Notes under the pieces: model-generated
Seen by the model: the letters and a program-made list of their open reading frames with translations, nothing else
Told to the model about the DNA's origin: nothing
Databases searched by the model: none
NCBI RefSeq assembly: GCF_039526385.1
Contig: NZ_BAAAIX010000034.1
Span: forward strand, 62,001 to 126,000
Source of the DNA: Luteococcus peritonei
GTDB taxonomy: Bacteria; Actinomycetota; Actinomycetes; Propionibacteriales; Propionibacteriaceae
Length of the DNA: 64,000 nt
Direction of reading: 5' to 3'
Translations under genes and position numbers: made by a program
Part shown: positions 8,686 through 20,639 of the stretch, piece by piece
Position numbering within the stretch: the first letter of the stretch is position 1
Layout of the letters: each line of letters starts with the position of its first letter

Positions 8686-10742
8686 CGGGTACGCACGCTG
8701 AAGATGTGGGCGGGGCTGCCCGGGTGCAGGCTCACGAAGGCGCGCGAGCCCCAGGTCCAGCTCTGGCCGCTCAGCTCGTCGTGCACCTCGAAGACCGCTC
8801 CCGGATCCAGGCCCAGCTTGGACATGTCCAGGTAGATCTCGCTGGTGACCGCATTCCACGGCTCCAGGGAGCAGACCACGATGACGCGGTCCTCGCCCTC
8901 GGTCTTGCTGTAGACGATCACCTGCTCGTTGGGAGCGTGGTGGAAGTCGATCTTGCGCAGCTGCTGCAGGGCGGGGTGCTGGCGGCGGATCTCATTGAGC
9001 CGGCCGATCAGCATCGACAGGTTGGGCTGGGAGTTCCAGTCGCGGGGGCGGTACTCGTACTTCTCGGAGTTCAGGTACTCCTCGCCGCCGGCGCGGAAGA
9101 CCTCGTGCTCGCACAGCTCGAAGCCGGAGTAGACGCCCCAGCTGGGCGACATGGTGGCCGCCAGGATGGCACGGATCGAGAAGGCGGTCGGATTGCCGGA
9201 GTGCAGGAAGGCCGGGTTGATGTCCGGCGTGCTCACGAAGAAGTTCGGGCGGTAGCAGTCGGCCGAGTCCCGGCTCAGCTCGTTGAGGTAGGCCTCGAGC
9301 TCCCACTTGGCATTGCGCCAGGTGAAGTAGGTGTAACTCTGGTGGAAGCCCACCTTGCCCAGGGCGTGCATCATCTCGGGGCGGGTGAAGGCCTCGGCCA
9401 GGAAGATCACCTCGGGGTTGGTCTGGTGGACCTGGTCCATGATCCAGGCCCAGAAGTCGACCGGCTTGGTGTGCGGGTTGTCCACCCGGAAGACGGTGAC
9501 GCCGTGGCCGATCCAGAACCTCAGCAGCCGCAGGCACTCGCGGTAGATGCCCTCGCGGTCGTTGTCGAAGTTGATCGGGTAGATGTCCTGGTACTTCTTG
9601 GGCGGGTTCTCGGCGTAGGCGATGGTGCCGTCCAGGCGGGTGGTGAACCACTCCGGGTGCTCGGTGACCCAGGGGTGGTCCGGCGAGGCCTGCAGCGCGA
9701 AGTCCAGCGCGATCTCCAGCCCCAGGCTCTTGGCCTTGGCCACGAAGGCGTCGAAGTCCTCCAGGGTGCCCAGGTCAGGATGGACGGCGTCATGGCCGCC
9801 CTCGGCCGAGCCGATCGCCCAGGGCGAGCCCGGATCCTGCTCGGAGGGGGTCAGGGAGTTGTTGCGTCCCTTGCGGAAGGCCTTGCCGATGGGATGGATC
9901 GGGGGCAGGTAGACGATGTCGAAGCCCATCGCGGCCGCAGCCTCGAGCCGCTCGTGGGAGCTGTCGAAGGTGCCGGAGTGCCACTGCTGTCCGGCCTCGT
10001 CCCACCAGGCGCCCTGGCTGCGCGGGAAGAACTCGTACCAGCTGGAGAACAGCGCGCGACGGCGGTCCACGCGCAGCGGGTAGGGCTGGGTGGGGGAGAC
10101 CAGCTCGCGTGGGCCGTGCTCCTCCATGGCACGGGCCAGCGAGCCGGACTGCGCCATCTCCAGCAGCTCGTTGGCGGGCAGCTCGGGCAGGAAGGCGGCG
10201 GCCTTGGCCTCCAGCAGGGCTGCGGTGGTCTCGTCGCCGGCCTCGCGGGCGTGCTCGGCGGCCTGGCGAGCCACATCGGCCAGCTCGAGGCAGACCAGCT
10301 CGCGGTCCACGTCGGCCTGCAGCTTGGCGACGGCGTTGTGGTGGACGGTGCCCCACACGTCCGACCAGCCCTCCACCTGCAGGGTCCAGTCGCCCTCGGC
10401 GTCGGCCTGCGCCCAGCCCTGCCAGATGTCCAGGCCCATCGGCTCCTGCTGGCTCATCGGGAAGCTGCGGCGGCGTCCATCCGGCGCGGTCAGCACGACG
10501 GTGGCGTTCACCGCGTCGTGGCCCTCACGGAAGACATTGGCACTCACCGGGAACCACTCGTCGACGACGGCCTTGGCCGGGTAGCGGCCGGCCTCCACGA
10601 CGGGGGAGACATTGGTGACCGGGATCCGGCCGAAGCCGGGGACCGGGGTGACGGCATCCTGGGGCTGCTCGGCCCGCTTCGGGGCCGTGCGCGTGGGCTC
10701 GACGACGGAGGCGCCGCGGACGGGGTTCTGGTGGCTGCTCAC
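8682..10742 (-). CDS. glgE: Alpha-1,4-glucan:maltose-1-phosphate maltosyltransferase
   Basis: Transfers maltosyl units from maltose 1-phosphate to the non-reducing ends of alpha-glucan (GH13_3). The 686-aa product is close to the roughly 700 aa of mycobacterial GlgE. It shows an N-terminal beta domain, the helical insert (about 145-215), and the catalytic barrel with nucleophile Asp421 (VFRVDNPHTKP) and acid Glu450 (IFLAEAF). It is the first gene of the operon glgE-mak-glgB-Nudix. A TAGGGT -10 box lies 6 nt before the GTG start, predicting a leaderless mRNA. It diverges from glgP across about 200 nt. Confidence 0.95.
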   Translation of the reverse strand: MSSHQNPVRGASVVEPTRTAPKRAEQPQDAVTPVPGFGRIPVTNVSPVVEAGRYPAKAVVDEWFPVSANVFREGHDAVNATVVLTAPDGRRRSFPMSQQEPMGLDIWQGWAQADAEGDWTLQVEGWSDVWGTVHHNAVAKLQADVDRELVCLELADVARQAAEHAREAGDETTAALLEAKAAAFLPELPANELLEMAQSGSLARAMEEHGPRELVSPTQPYPLRVDRRRALFSSWYEFFPRSQGAWWDEAGQQWHSGTFDSSHERLEAAAAMGFDIVYLPPIHPIGKAFRKGRNNSLTPSEQDPGSPWAIGSAEGGHDAVHPDLGTLEDFDAFVAKAKSLGLEIALDFALQASPDHPWVTEHPEWFTTRLDGTIAYAENPPKKYQDIYPINFDNDREGIYRECLRLLRFWIGHGVTVFRVDNPHTKPVDFWAWIMDQVHQTNPEVIFLAEAFTRPEMMHALGKVGFHQSYTYFTWRNAKWELEAYLNELSRDSADCYRPNFFVSTPDINPAFLHSGNPTAFSIRAILAATMSPSWGVYSGFELCEHEVFRAGGEEYLNSEKYEYRPRDWNSQPNLSMLIGRLNEIRRQHPALQQLRKIDFHHAPNEQVIVYSKTEGEDRVIVVCSLEPWNAVTSEIYLDMSKLGLDPGAVFEVHDELSGQSWTWGSRAFVSLHPGSPAHIFSVRTR

Positions 10743-10748
10743 CGTCCC

Positions 10749-10754
10749 ACCCTA
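10749..10754 (-). promoter_or_regulatory. -10 box (TAGGGT) for a leaderless glgE transcript
   Basis: On the minus strand TAGGGT is followed by 6 nt and then the glgE GTG, the spacing expected if transcription begins at the start codon. No convincing -35 element is seen. Confidence 0.6.
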
Positions 10755-10830
10755 GCGAGCACGCCGGGGGTGCGCGAGGGTCCGTTCACCGATGGCGGAG
10801 CCCGTCGGCAAGGGCCTGTCCGATGTGCCT

Positions 10831-10843
10831 GCCAAGCATTGGC
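10831..10843. promoter_or_regulatory. Inverted repeat in the glgE-glgP divergent region
   Basis: GCCAA-GCA-TTGGC is a perfect 5-bp dyad with a 3-nt centre, about 90 nt from each start codon. It could be an operator shared by the divergent glycogen genes. No specific regulator is identified. Confidence 0.3.
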
Positions 10844-10929
10844 TGAGAATGTCTTTGAACGTGACAAGGGCTGTCGCGGCGAGCGCCCGCCGGTTGGTCA
10901 CCGGCCGCCACGCGGAGCCCTGGATTCGT

Positions 10930-10935
10930 TACGCT
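10930..10935 (+). promoter_or_regulatory. -10 box (TACGCT) for a leaderless glgP transcript
   Basis: TACGCT ends 7 nt before GTG 10943, which helps decide that start over an in-frame GTG at 10937. Confidence 0.5.
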
Positions 10936-10942
10936 CGTGTGT

Positions 10943-13501
<2,559 letters not shown>

Positions 13502-13516
13502 CCGTCCGCTGAGACG

Positions 13517-13560
13517 CGACGAGGGCGGCTCCCCCTGGTGGGGGAGCCGCCCTCTCGTCG
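13517..13560. terminator. Bidirectional terminator between glgP and glgX
   Basis: A strong hairpin: GGGCGGCTCCCCC pairs with GGGGGAGCCGCCC around a 4-nt TGGT loop. An outer CGACGA/TCGTCG pairing extends the stem. It lies between convergent genes. Confidence 0.75.
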
Positions 13561-13602
13561 TTCCTGGGGCCGGTGCGGCGCCGTGCCGGCCACCGCGCCG
13601 GT

Positions 13603-15777
<2,175 letters not shown>

Positions 15778-15842
15778 GGGTTCCATGCCTTCTGCTGGGC
15801 AGGCGAGGAGCCAGCCCAGACTGATGTCGTGTGAGTGGACCG

Positions 15843-15874
15843 GCGCGGTACCGGACGGACGTCCGTCACCGCGC
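15843..15874. promoter_or_regulatory. Nested inverted repeat upstream of glgX
   Basis: A perfect 14-bp palindrome (GACGGACGTCCGTC, 15854-15867) sits inside an outer GCGCGGT/ACCGCGC repeat. It lies in the 289-nt divergent gap between glgX and the cysteine desulfurase gene, on the glgX side, and could be an operator or a leader hairpin. Nothing else in this gap is identifiable apart from the -10 box at 16054. Confidence 0.35.
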
Positions 15875-16053
15875 TACAGGTTCGGCGCCCGCAGCTGCGG
15901 ACCGAGACATCTGTCCCGGTCCCGCCGGTCCGCGGGCGCGAAGACCCATATTGCCACTTCACCGCAACTCTACGGTCATCGCGGTCGCCCGCGGGGACCC
16001 CCCGCACAGGTGGCGCACAGTTGGCCGGCTGTCTCGCGCGACCCCTGGCGCGC

Positions 16054-16059
16054 TAGCGT
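16054..16059 (+). promoter_or_regulatory. -10 box (TAGCGT) for a leaderless cysteine desulfurase transcript
   Basis: TAGCGT ends 7 nt before ATG 16067. No clear -35 is present. Confidence 0.5.
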
Positions 16060-16066
16060 CACGGGC

Positions 16067-17221
16067 ATGGCTGACCTCGACCCCACCGGATCCGGGCGCA
16101 CCTACCTGGACCACGCCGCCTCCGCCCCCCTGGTGCCCGCCGCCCTGGACGTGCTGGTCCGTACCTCAGCGGTGGCCGGCAACGCCTCCGCGCTGCACAC
16201 CAGCGGACGCGCCGCGCGCGCCGTGCTGGAGGAGGCCCGTGAGCAGCTGGCGGCGGCCGTGGGGGCCCACCCCAGCGAGGTGGTCTTCACCAGCGGTGGC
16301 TCCGAGGCCGACTCCCTGGCGCTGTGGGCCGGGCTGCAACGTGCCGGCAGGGACCGGGTGCTGGTGGGCGCCACCGAGCACCCGGCGGTGGCCGGCGCGG
16401 TGGGGCGCTTCGACAGGGTCGAGCGGCTGCGCTGTGACCGCGACGGGCTGCTGGACCTCGAGGACGCGGCCCAGCGGGTCGACGAGGGCACCGCCCTGGT
16501 GAGCGTGATGCGGGTCAACAACGAGACCGGCACCGTCCAGCCCCTCGACGAGCTCTCCGAACTGACCCACCGCCGGGGCGCCTGGCTGCACACCGACGCC
16601 GTGCAGGCGCTGGGCCACGTGGAGCTGGACTTCGCCTCCTCGGGGGCCGACATGATGAGCCTGTCCGGGCACAAGGCGGGCGGACCGGTGGGGATCGGCT
16701 GCCTGCTCGCCCGACGTGAGGTCCAGCTGCGGCCCTACGGGCTGGGAGGCGGCCAGGAGCGGGAGGTGCGCTCCGGCACCCAGCCGGTCAGCCTGGCCGC
16801 CAGTTTCGCGGCCGCCGCCGAGCAGGCGGTGGCCGACCTGGTGAGCGAGCGCGAGCGGCTCACCGGGCTGCGCAACCACCTGGTGGAGCGGATCCGGGCC
16901 ACCATCACCGGCAGCTGGGTCAACGGGGCCGAACAGGTGAGCCCCGCGATCTGCAATGTCACCTTCGCCGACACCCGCGCCGACGACGTGCTGATGCTGC
17001 TGGACCAGGCCGGGATCGACTGCTCCACCGGTTCGGCCTGCCGCGCCGGCGTGCACCAGCCCAGCGAGGTGCTGCTGGCGATGGGGCGCAGCGTGGAACA
17101 GGCCTCGGCCTCGATCCGCTTCAGCTTCGGCCCCGGCACCACGCTGGCCCAGGTGGACGCGCTGGCCCACCTGCTGCCCGACGTGGTCAGCCGAGCCCGG
17201 GCCGCACTGGCCGCCGGGTAG
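16067..17221 (+). CDS. Cysteine desulfurase (NifS/IscS class V aminotransferase family)
   Basis: A PLP enzyme that removes sulfur from cysteine as a persulfide. The product is 384 aa. The PLP Lys is in LSGHKAGGP (Lys203) and the persulfide Cys is in STGSACRAGVHQ (Cys325), the long-loop arrangement of group I NifS/IscS proteins. It sits 50 nt upstream of mnmA, the usual actinobacterial pairing, so it probably delivers sulfur for tRNA 2-thiouridine formation; a role in Fe-S assembly cannot be excluded. The stop TAG forms part of a TAGTCT motif that may be the mnmA -10 box. Confidence 0.9.
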   Translation: MADLDPTGSGRTYLDHAASAPLVPAALDVLVRTSAVAGNASALHTSGRAARAVLEEAREQLAAAVGAHPSEVVFTSGGSEADSLALWAGLQRAGRDRVLVGATEHPAVAGAVGRFDRVERLRCDRDGLLDLEDAAQRVDEGTALVSVMRVNNETGTVQPLDELSELTHRRGAWLHTDAVQALGHVELDFASSGADMMSLSGHKAGGPVGIGCLLARREVQLRPYGLGGGQEREVRSGTQPVSLAASFAAAAEQAVADLVSERERLTGLRNHLVERIRATITGSWVNGAEQVSPAICNVTFADTRADDVLMLLDQAGIDCSTGSACRAGVHQPSEVLLAMGRSVEQASASIRFSFGPGTTLAQVDALAHLLPDVVSRARAALAAG

Positions 17222-17271
17222 TCTGGCCCGTCGGGCGGCAGCACGCCGCCGGTCGGCGAGAGGGGAGCGGC

Positions 17272-18348
17272 ATGAAGGTCCTGGTGGCCATGTCCGGTGG
17301 GGTGGACTCCGCCGTCGCCGCCGCACGCATGGTGCGCGCCGGCCACGAGGTGACCGGCGTCCACCTGGCGCTCAGCCGCAATCCGCAGAGCTTCCGCACC
17401 GGGGCCCGCGGCTGCTGCTCGCTGGAGGACAGCCACGACGCCCGTCGGGCTGCTGACCGGCTCGGCATCCCCTTCTACGTCTGGGACTTCGCCGAGCGCT
17501 TCGCCAGCGACGTGGTGGACGACTTCGTCGCCGAGTACGCCGCCGGACGCACGCCCAACCCCTGCCTGCGCTGCAACGAGAAGATCAAGTTCGCCGCCGT
17601 CCTGGAGCGCGGCCTGGCGCTGGGCTTCGACGCGGTCGCCACCGGCCACTACGCGCGGCTGGAGCGCGAGGGTGACCAGGTGGCGATGTACCGCGCGGCC
17701 GACCCGGCCAAGGACCAGTCCTACGTGCTCGGCGTGCTCGACCAGCAGCAGCTGCAGCACTCCCTCTTCCCGCTCTGCGACGCCCTGAAGAGCGAGATCC
17801 GCGCCGAGGCGCGCAACCTGGGCCTGGGCGTGGCCAAGAAGCCCGACAGCCACGACATCTGCTTCATCCCCGACGGCGACACCGCCGGCTGGCTGGCGCG
17901 CAGCCTGGGGGAGAGCCCCGGGGAGATCGTGGACAGCGAGGGCCAGGTGGTGGGCAGCCACACCGGCTTCCACCAGTTCACCATCGGCCAGCGGCGCGGC
18001 CTGCACCTCGGGGTGCCCGCCCCTGACGGGCGGCCCCGGTTCGTGCTCGACATCGAGCCGGTCACCAACACCGTCACGGTGGGCCCCCGCGAACTGCTGG
18101 CGGTGCGCAGCATCGAGGGCATCCGCCCCACGTGGACCCAGGGGCGGCCCGAGGGCAACTGGCGCGGCATGGCCCAGGTGCGCGCCCACGGCGAGGCGAT
18201 GCCCGCCACGATCAGCGCCGACGAGCACCGGATGCAGGTGCTGCTCGACGAGCCCGCCACCGGGATCGCCCCCGGCCAGGCCGTGGTGGTCTACGACGGC
18301 GACCGCGTGGTGGGCAGCTCCACCATCGACGCCACCGGGAGGGACTGA
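17272..18348 (+). CDS. mnmA: tRNA-specific 2-thiouridylase MnmA
   Basis: Uses ATP and sulfur from a cysteine desulfurase to make 2-thiouridine at the wobble position of tRNA for Lys, Glu and Gln. The 358-aa product has the PP-loop SGGVDS at residues 8-13. The catalytic cysteines are Cys98 (PNPCLRCNEKIKF) and Cys197 (SHDICFIP). The tRNA-binding and beta-barrel domains follow, with the GQRRGL motif. A GGGGAG-type ribosome-binding site precedes the ATG. The stop overlaps the start of the next gene (TGATG). The length and all key residues are normal. Confidence 0.95.
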   Translation: MKVLVAMSGGVDSAVAAARMVRAGHEVTGVHLALSRNPQSFRTGARGCCSLEDSHDARRAADRLGIPFYVWDFAERFASDVVDDFVAEYAAGRTPNPCLRCNEKIKFAAVLERGLALGFDAVATGHYARLEREGDQVAMYRAADPAKDQSYVLGVLDQQQLQHSLFPLCDALKSEIRAEARNLGLGVAKKPDSHDICFIPDGDTAGWLARSLGESPGEIVDSEGQVVGSHTGFHQFTIGQRRGLHLGVPAPDGRPRFVLDIEPVTNTVTVGPRELLAVRSIEGIRPTWTQGRPEGNWRGMAQVRAHGEAMPATISADEHRMQVLLDEPATGIAPGQAVVVYDGDRVVGSSTIDATGRD

Positions 18349-19325
18349 TGTACGCCACCGGCAACGGCTCGCTGCCCGGCAGCGACATGCCCGGCGCCCT
18401 GCGCCACGTGCTGGGCAGCTTCGAGCACGCCTGGCTGCCCGAGCTGCCCGCCCGCGGCATCGGCGCCGACATGGTGGGCCGCACCACGGCCCTGCTGGTG
18501 GGGCTGGGGGTGGACCTGCAGCCCCAGGGCTGGCGGCTCACCGATGCCAGCGGCGTGGACCACGGTCGGGCCCGCGGCCTGCTGCGGCGCGACCTCGACG
18601 AGCTGGAGGAGGCCGCGCAGGCCTTCAGCGGCACCATCACGCTCACCGCCGCCGGACCGTGGACCCTGGCCGCCTGCCTGGAACGGCCCCGCGGCGACAA
18701 GGTGCTGGCCGACCACGGCGCCCGGCGGGAGCTGGCCGACTCGCTGGCCCTGGGGCTGGCCGACCTGGTGGTCGAGATGGGCCGACGCCTGCCGGCCGCG
18801 GCCTTCACGGTGCAGCTCGACGAGCCGCTGCTGCCCGCGGTGCTCTCCGGGAGGGTACCCACCGCTTCCGGCTTCTCCCGGCTGCGTGCCGTGGACCGGC
18901 CGCTGGCCTCCGAGTTGCTGGGCCGGGTGACCGGCCGCCTGGAGTCACCGACACTGCACTGCTGCGCTCCCGGGCTCGACCTGGACCTGGTGGGCCGCAG
19001 CGGAGTGGCGGGCGTCGCCCTGGACGTGGACCAGCTGCGGGGAGCCGACCTGGACCAGGTCTCGGCCTGGATCGAGGACGGCCGCCAGCTGCGGCTGGGC
19101 CTGGTGCCCACCGCCCGCCCCGACGAGGTGCTGTCCGCAGACCGGGTGGTGGAGCGGGGCCTGGCGCTGCTGCGACCACTGGGGCTGGACCCGGCACTTC
19201 TGGTGGAGCAGGTCTCCATCTCCCCGGCCTGCGGGCTGGCGGGCTGGAGCACGGCCGCCGCCGCACGGCAGGACGAGTACCTGCTGCAGGCCGCGGACCT
19301 GCTGGCCGAGCAGCTGCAGCGCTAG
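18348..19325 (+). CDS. MetE C-terminal-domain-like (cobalamin-independent methionine synthase family) protein
   Basis: A 325-aa protein resembling only the C-terminal barrel of MetE. The zinc-binding pattern is recognisable: His-x-Cys in LHCCAPG (204-206) and a late Cys in SPACGLAG (Cys295). Length is less than half of full MetE (about 750 aa), as in the actinobacterial stand-alone family found beside mnmA (Rv3015c-like). Methyl transfer to a thiol is plausible, but the substrate is unknown. Its ATG overlaps the mnmA stop, so translation is coupled. Family moderately sure; function not established. Confidence 0.8.
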   Translation: MYATGNGSLPGSDMPGALRHVLGSFEHAWLPELPARGIGADMVGRTTALLVGLGVDLQPQGWRLTDASGVDHGRARGLLRRDLDELEEAAQAFSGTITLTAAGPWTLAACLERPRGDKVLADHGARRELADSLALGLADLVVEMGRRLPAAAFTVQLDEPLLPAVLSGRVPTASGFSRLRAVDRPLASELLGRVTGRLESPTLHCCAPGLDLDLVGRSGVAGVALDVDQLRGADLDQVSAWIEDGRQLRLGLVPTARPDEVLSADRVVERGLALLRPLGLDPALLVEQVSISPACGLAGWSTAAAARQDEYLLQAADLLAEQLQR

Positions 19326-19328
19326 TCT
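19323..19328 (+). promoter_or_regulatory. -10 box (TAGTCT) overlapping a stop codon; leaderless promoter
   Basis: The TAG stop of the MetE-like gene is the first half of TAGTCT, which ends 7 nt before ATG 19336. Confidence 0.45.
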
Positions 19329-19335
19329 GGTCACC

Positions 19336-19545
19336 ATGCGCGGCTTCTCCGACCTCGACCTGAACGGGTCCACGACCCCGGCCCGGGTCTGGCCCAAGGT
19401 GGGCGAGTGGGGCCCCGAGCGCGTCCCCACCACGCAGGCCAAGAAGCGGTTGCGGATCTGGATGGGCCTGGGCTTCGTCGCCGCGGTGGCTGCGGTGTGC
19501 GGGCTGGGCTGGTACTTCTACCGCATCCTCAACGGCTTGGCCTGA
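19336..19545 (+). CDS. 69-aa single-pass membrane protein, unknown
   Basis: A small protein with a soluble N-terminal half (1-38), including a Pro/Trp-containing stretch (ARVWPKVGEWGPERVP), followed by a basic stretch KKRLRIW and one membrane segment (about 43-63). The orientation is probably N-in. I recognise no family. It begins 10 nt after the MetE-like stop and has its own leaderless-type -10. In mycobacteria the DNA ligase gene ligA lies at this point of the cluster; here there is only this miniprotein. It converges on the ACT-domain gene. Confidence 0.6.
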   Translation: MRGFSDLDLNGSTTPARVWPKVGEWGPERVPTTQAKKRLRIWMGLGFVAAVAAVCGLGWYFYRILNGLA

Positions 19546-19586
19546 GCGACGCCGGCCTGGCGGTCACGGGGCCAGTGCTCAGGCCA
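19538..19586. terminator. Candidate bidirectional terminator overlapping two convergent stops
   Basis: A 10-bp perfect stem (TGGCCTGAGC / GCTCAGGCCA) encloses a 29-nt loop that can itself fold (GCC/GGC). The stem contains the stop codons of both convergent genes. Confidence 0.4.
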
Positions 19587-20193
19587 GCGAGGCGATGTGG
19601 TGCAGCCGTCGCAGCTCGGAGTCCAGGAAGTCCGGCCCGCCCTGCCGGGCCACCACCAGGCAGCGGCTGCGCACCGGCACCACGGCCACCACGGTCTCGG
19701 GCCACAGCGGCAGCCAGCCGGCCGGCAGCACCACGGTGTGCAGGGTGTCCAGGCCGCCCAGCCAGTCACGGTCGCGGGGCATCTCGTCGGGGGCCTGGGC
19801 GCTGCCGTGCAGCAGCTGGCCGCTGTCGGCGTCCAGCATGGCGGCCCACTGGCTGCGGAAGACGACGGGGGCGCGCTCGGTGAGCACCTGGCTGCTGCGG
19901 GAGGGCTCCATGGACATCGCGTTCAGCAGTTCGATGTCGCCCTCGATGCCCCAGGAATCCGGATAGCGGGAGACCCAGAGCACCTGCACGCCGTCCAGGT
20001 CGTTGCACTCGCTGACCAGCAGGTCCACCAGGCTTCCCGGCGGCATGGTGAGCATGAAGTCGTCGACGACGAAGCCCTCGCCCTTCTCGACGATCTCGAT
20101 GGCGCTGATGTCGGCGCCGGCCAGGCCCATGGCGGTGGCCACCGTCCCCAGGGAACCGGGACGGTCGGGCAGCTGGACACGGACGAGGAGCAT
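19579..20193 (-). CDS. ACT-domain protein
   Basis: A 204-aa cytoplasmic protein. The N-terminal ACT fold (about 1-70) is clear: LLVRVQLPDRPGSLGTVATAMG followed by the ADISAIEIVE strand. ACT domains bind amino acids or similar small ligands. The C-terminal 130 residues have no motif I can name; the RSSQVL region and the Trp-containing segment look like a degenerate sensory domain. An equivalent gene (Rv3013-like) lies beside gatC in mycobacteria, so the position is conserved. The ATG at 20193 fits the ACT domain start; the longer frame would add 13 unconvincing residues. Ligand unknown. Confidence 0.8.
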   Translation of the reverse strand: MLLVRVQLPDRPGSLGTVATAMGLAGADISAIEIVEKGEGFVVDDFMLTMPPGSLVDLLVSECNDLDGVQVLWVSRYPDSWGIEGDIELLNAMSMEPSRSSQVLTERAPVVFRSQWAAMLDADSGQLLHGSAQAPDEMPRDRDWLGGLDTLHTVVLPAGWLPLWPETVVAVVPVRSRCLVVARQGGPDFLDSELRRLHHIASLA

Positions 20194-20342
20194 GCGCCCA
20201 GTCTTGCGCGATCGTCCAGCCGCTCCGGGCACCGACCGCAGGATGGGCGTGGCGAGGTGCGGATGGACTTGTCAGCCCCGCCCCCTAGGATTGGCCAAGT
20301 GCTCGCGCACACCCATCCGACGCACCACCAGGAGAAGACATC

Positions 20343-20639
20343 GTGGCCCTGACGCCGCAAGATGTGGCCCGCCTCGCGGGCCTGGCCAGAATCGACCTGA
20401 CCGACAAGGAGCTCACCCGGCTCGCCCCGCAGCTCGACGCGGTGCTCGACGCCGTGACCAGTGTCTCCCAGGTGGCCGGGGCCGAGATCGAGCCCACCTC
20501 GCACGCCCTGCCGCTGACCAATGTCTTCCGTGCCGACGAGGTGAAGCCGTCGATGAGCCCGGCCCAGGTGCTCTCCGGCGCCCCTGCCGCCGAGGACGGC
20601 CGCTTCCGCGTGCCCCGCATCCTGGACGAGGAGGCCTGA
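20343..20639 (+). CDS. gatC: Asp/Glu-tRNA amidotransferase subunit C
   Basis: The small subunit of the GatCAB complex, which converts Glu-tRNA(Gln) and Asp-tRNA(Asn) to the amides. The 98-aa product has the LARIDLTDKEL helix and the conserved C-terminal PLTNVFRADEV and PRILDEEA motifs of GatC. A GTG start follows an AGGAGA ribosome-binding site. A TAGGAT -10-like box about 50 nt upstream (20286-20291) could drive gatCAB. The stop overlaps the gatA ATG (TGATG). Confidence 0.95.
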   Translation: MALTPQDVARLAGLARIDLTDKELTRLAPQLDAVLDAVTSVSQVAGAEIEPTSHALPLTNVFRADEVKPSMSPAQVLSGAPAAEDGRFRVPRILDEEA

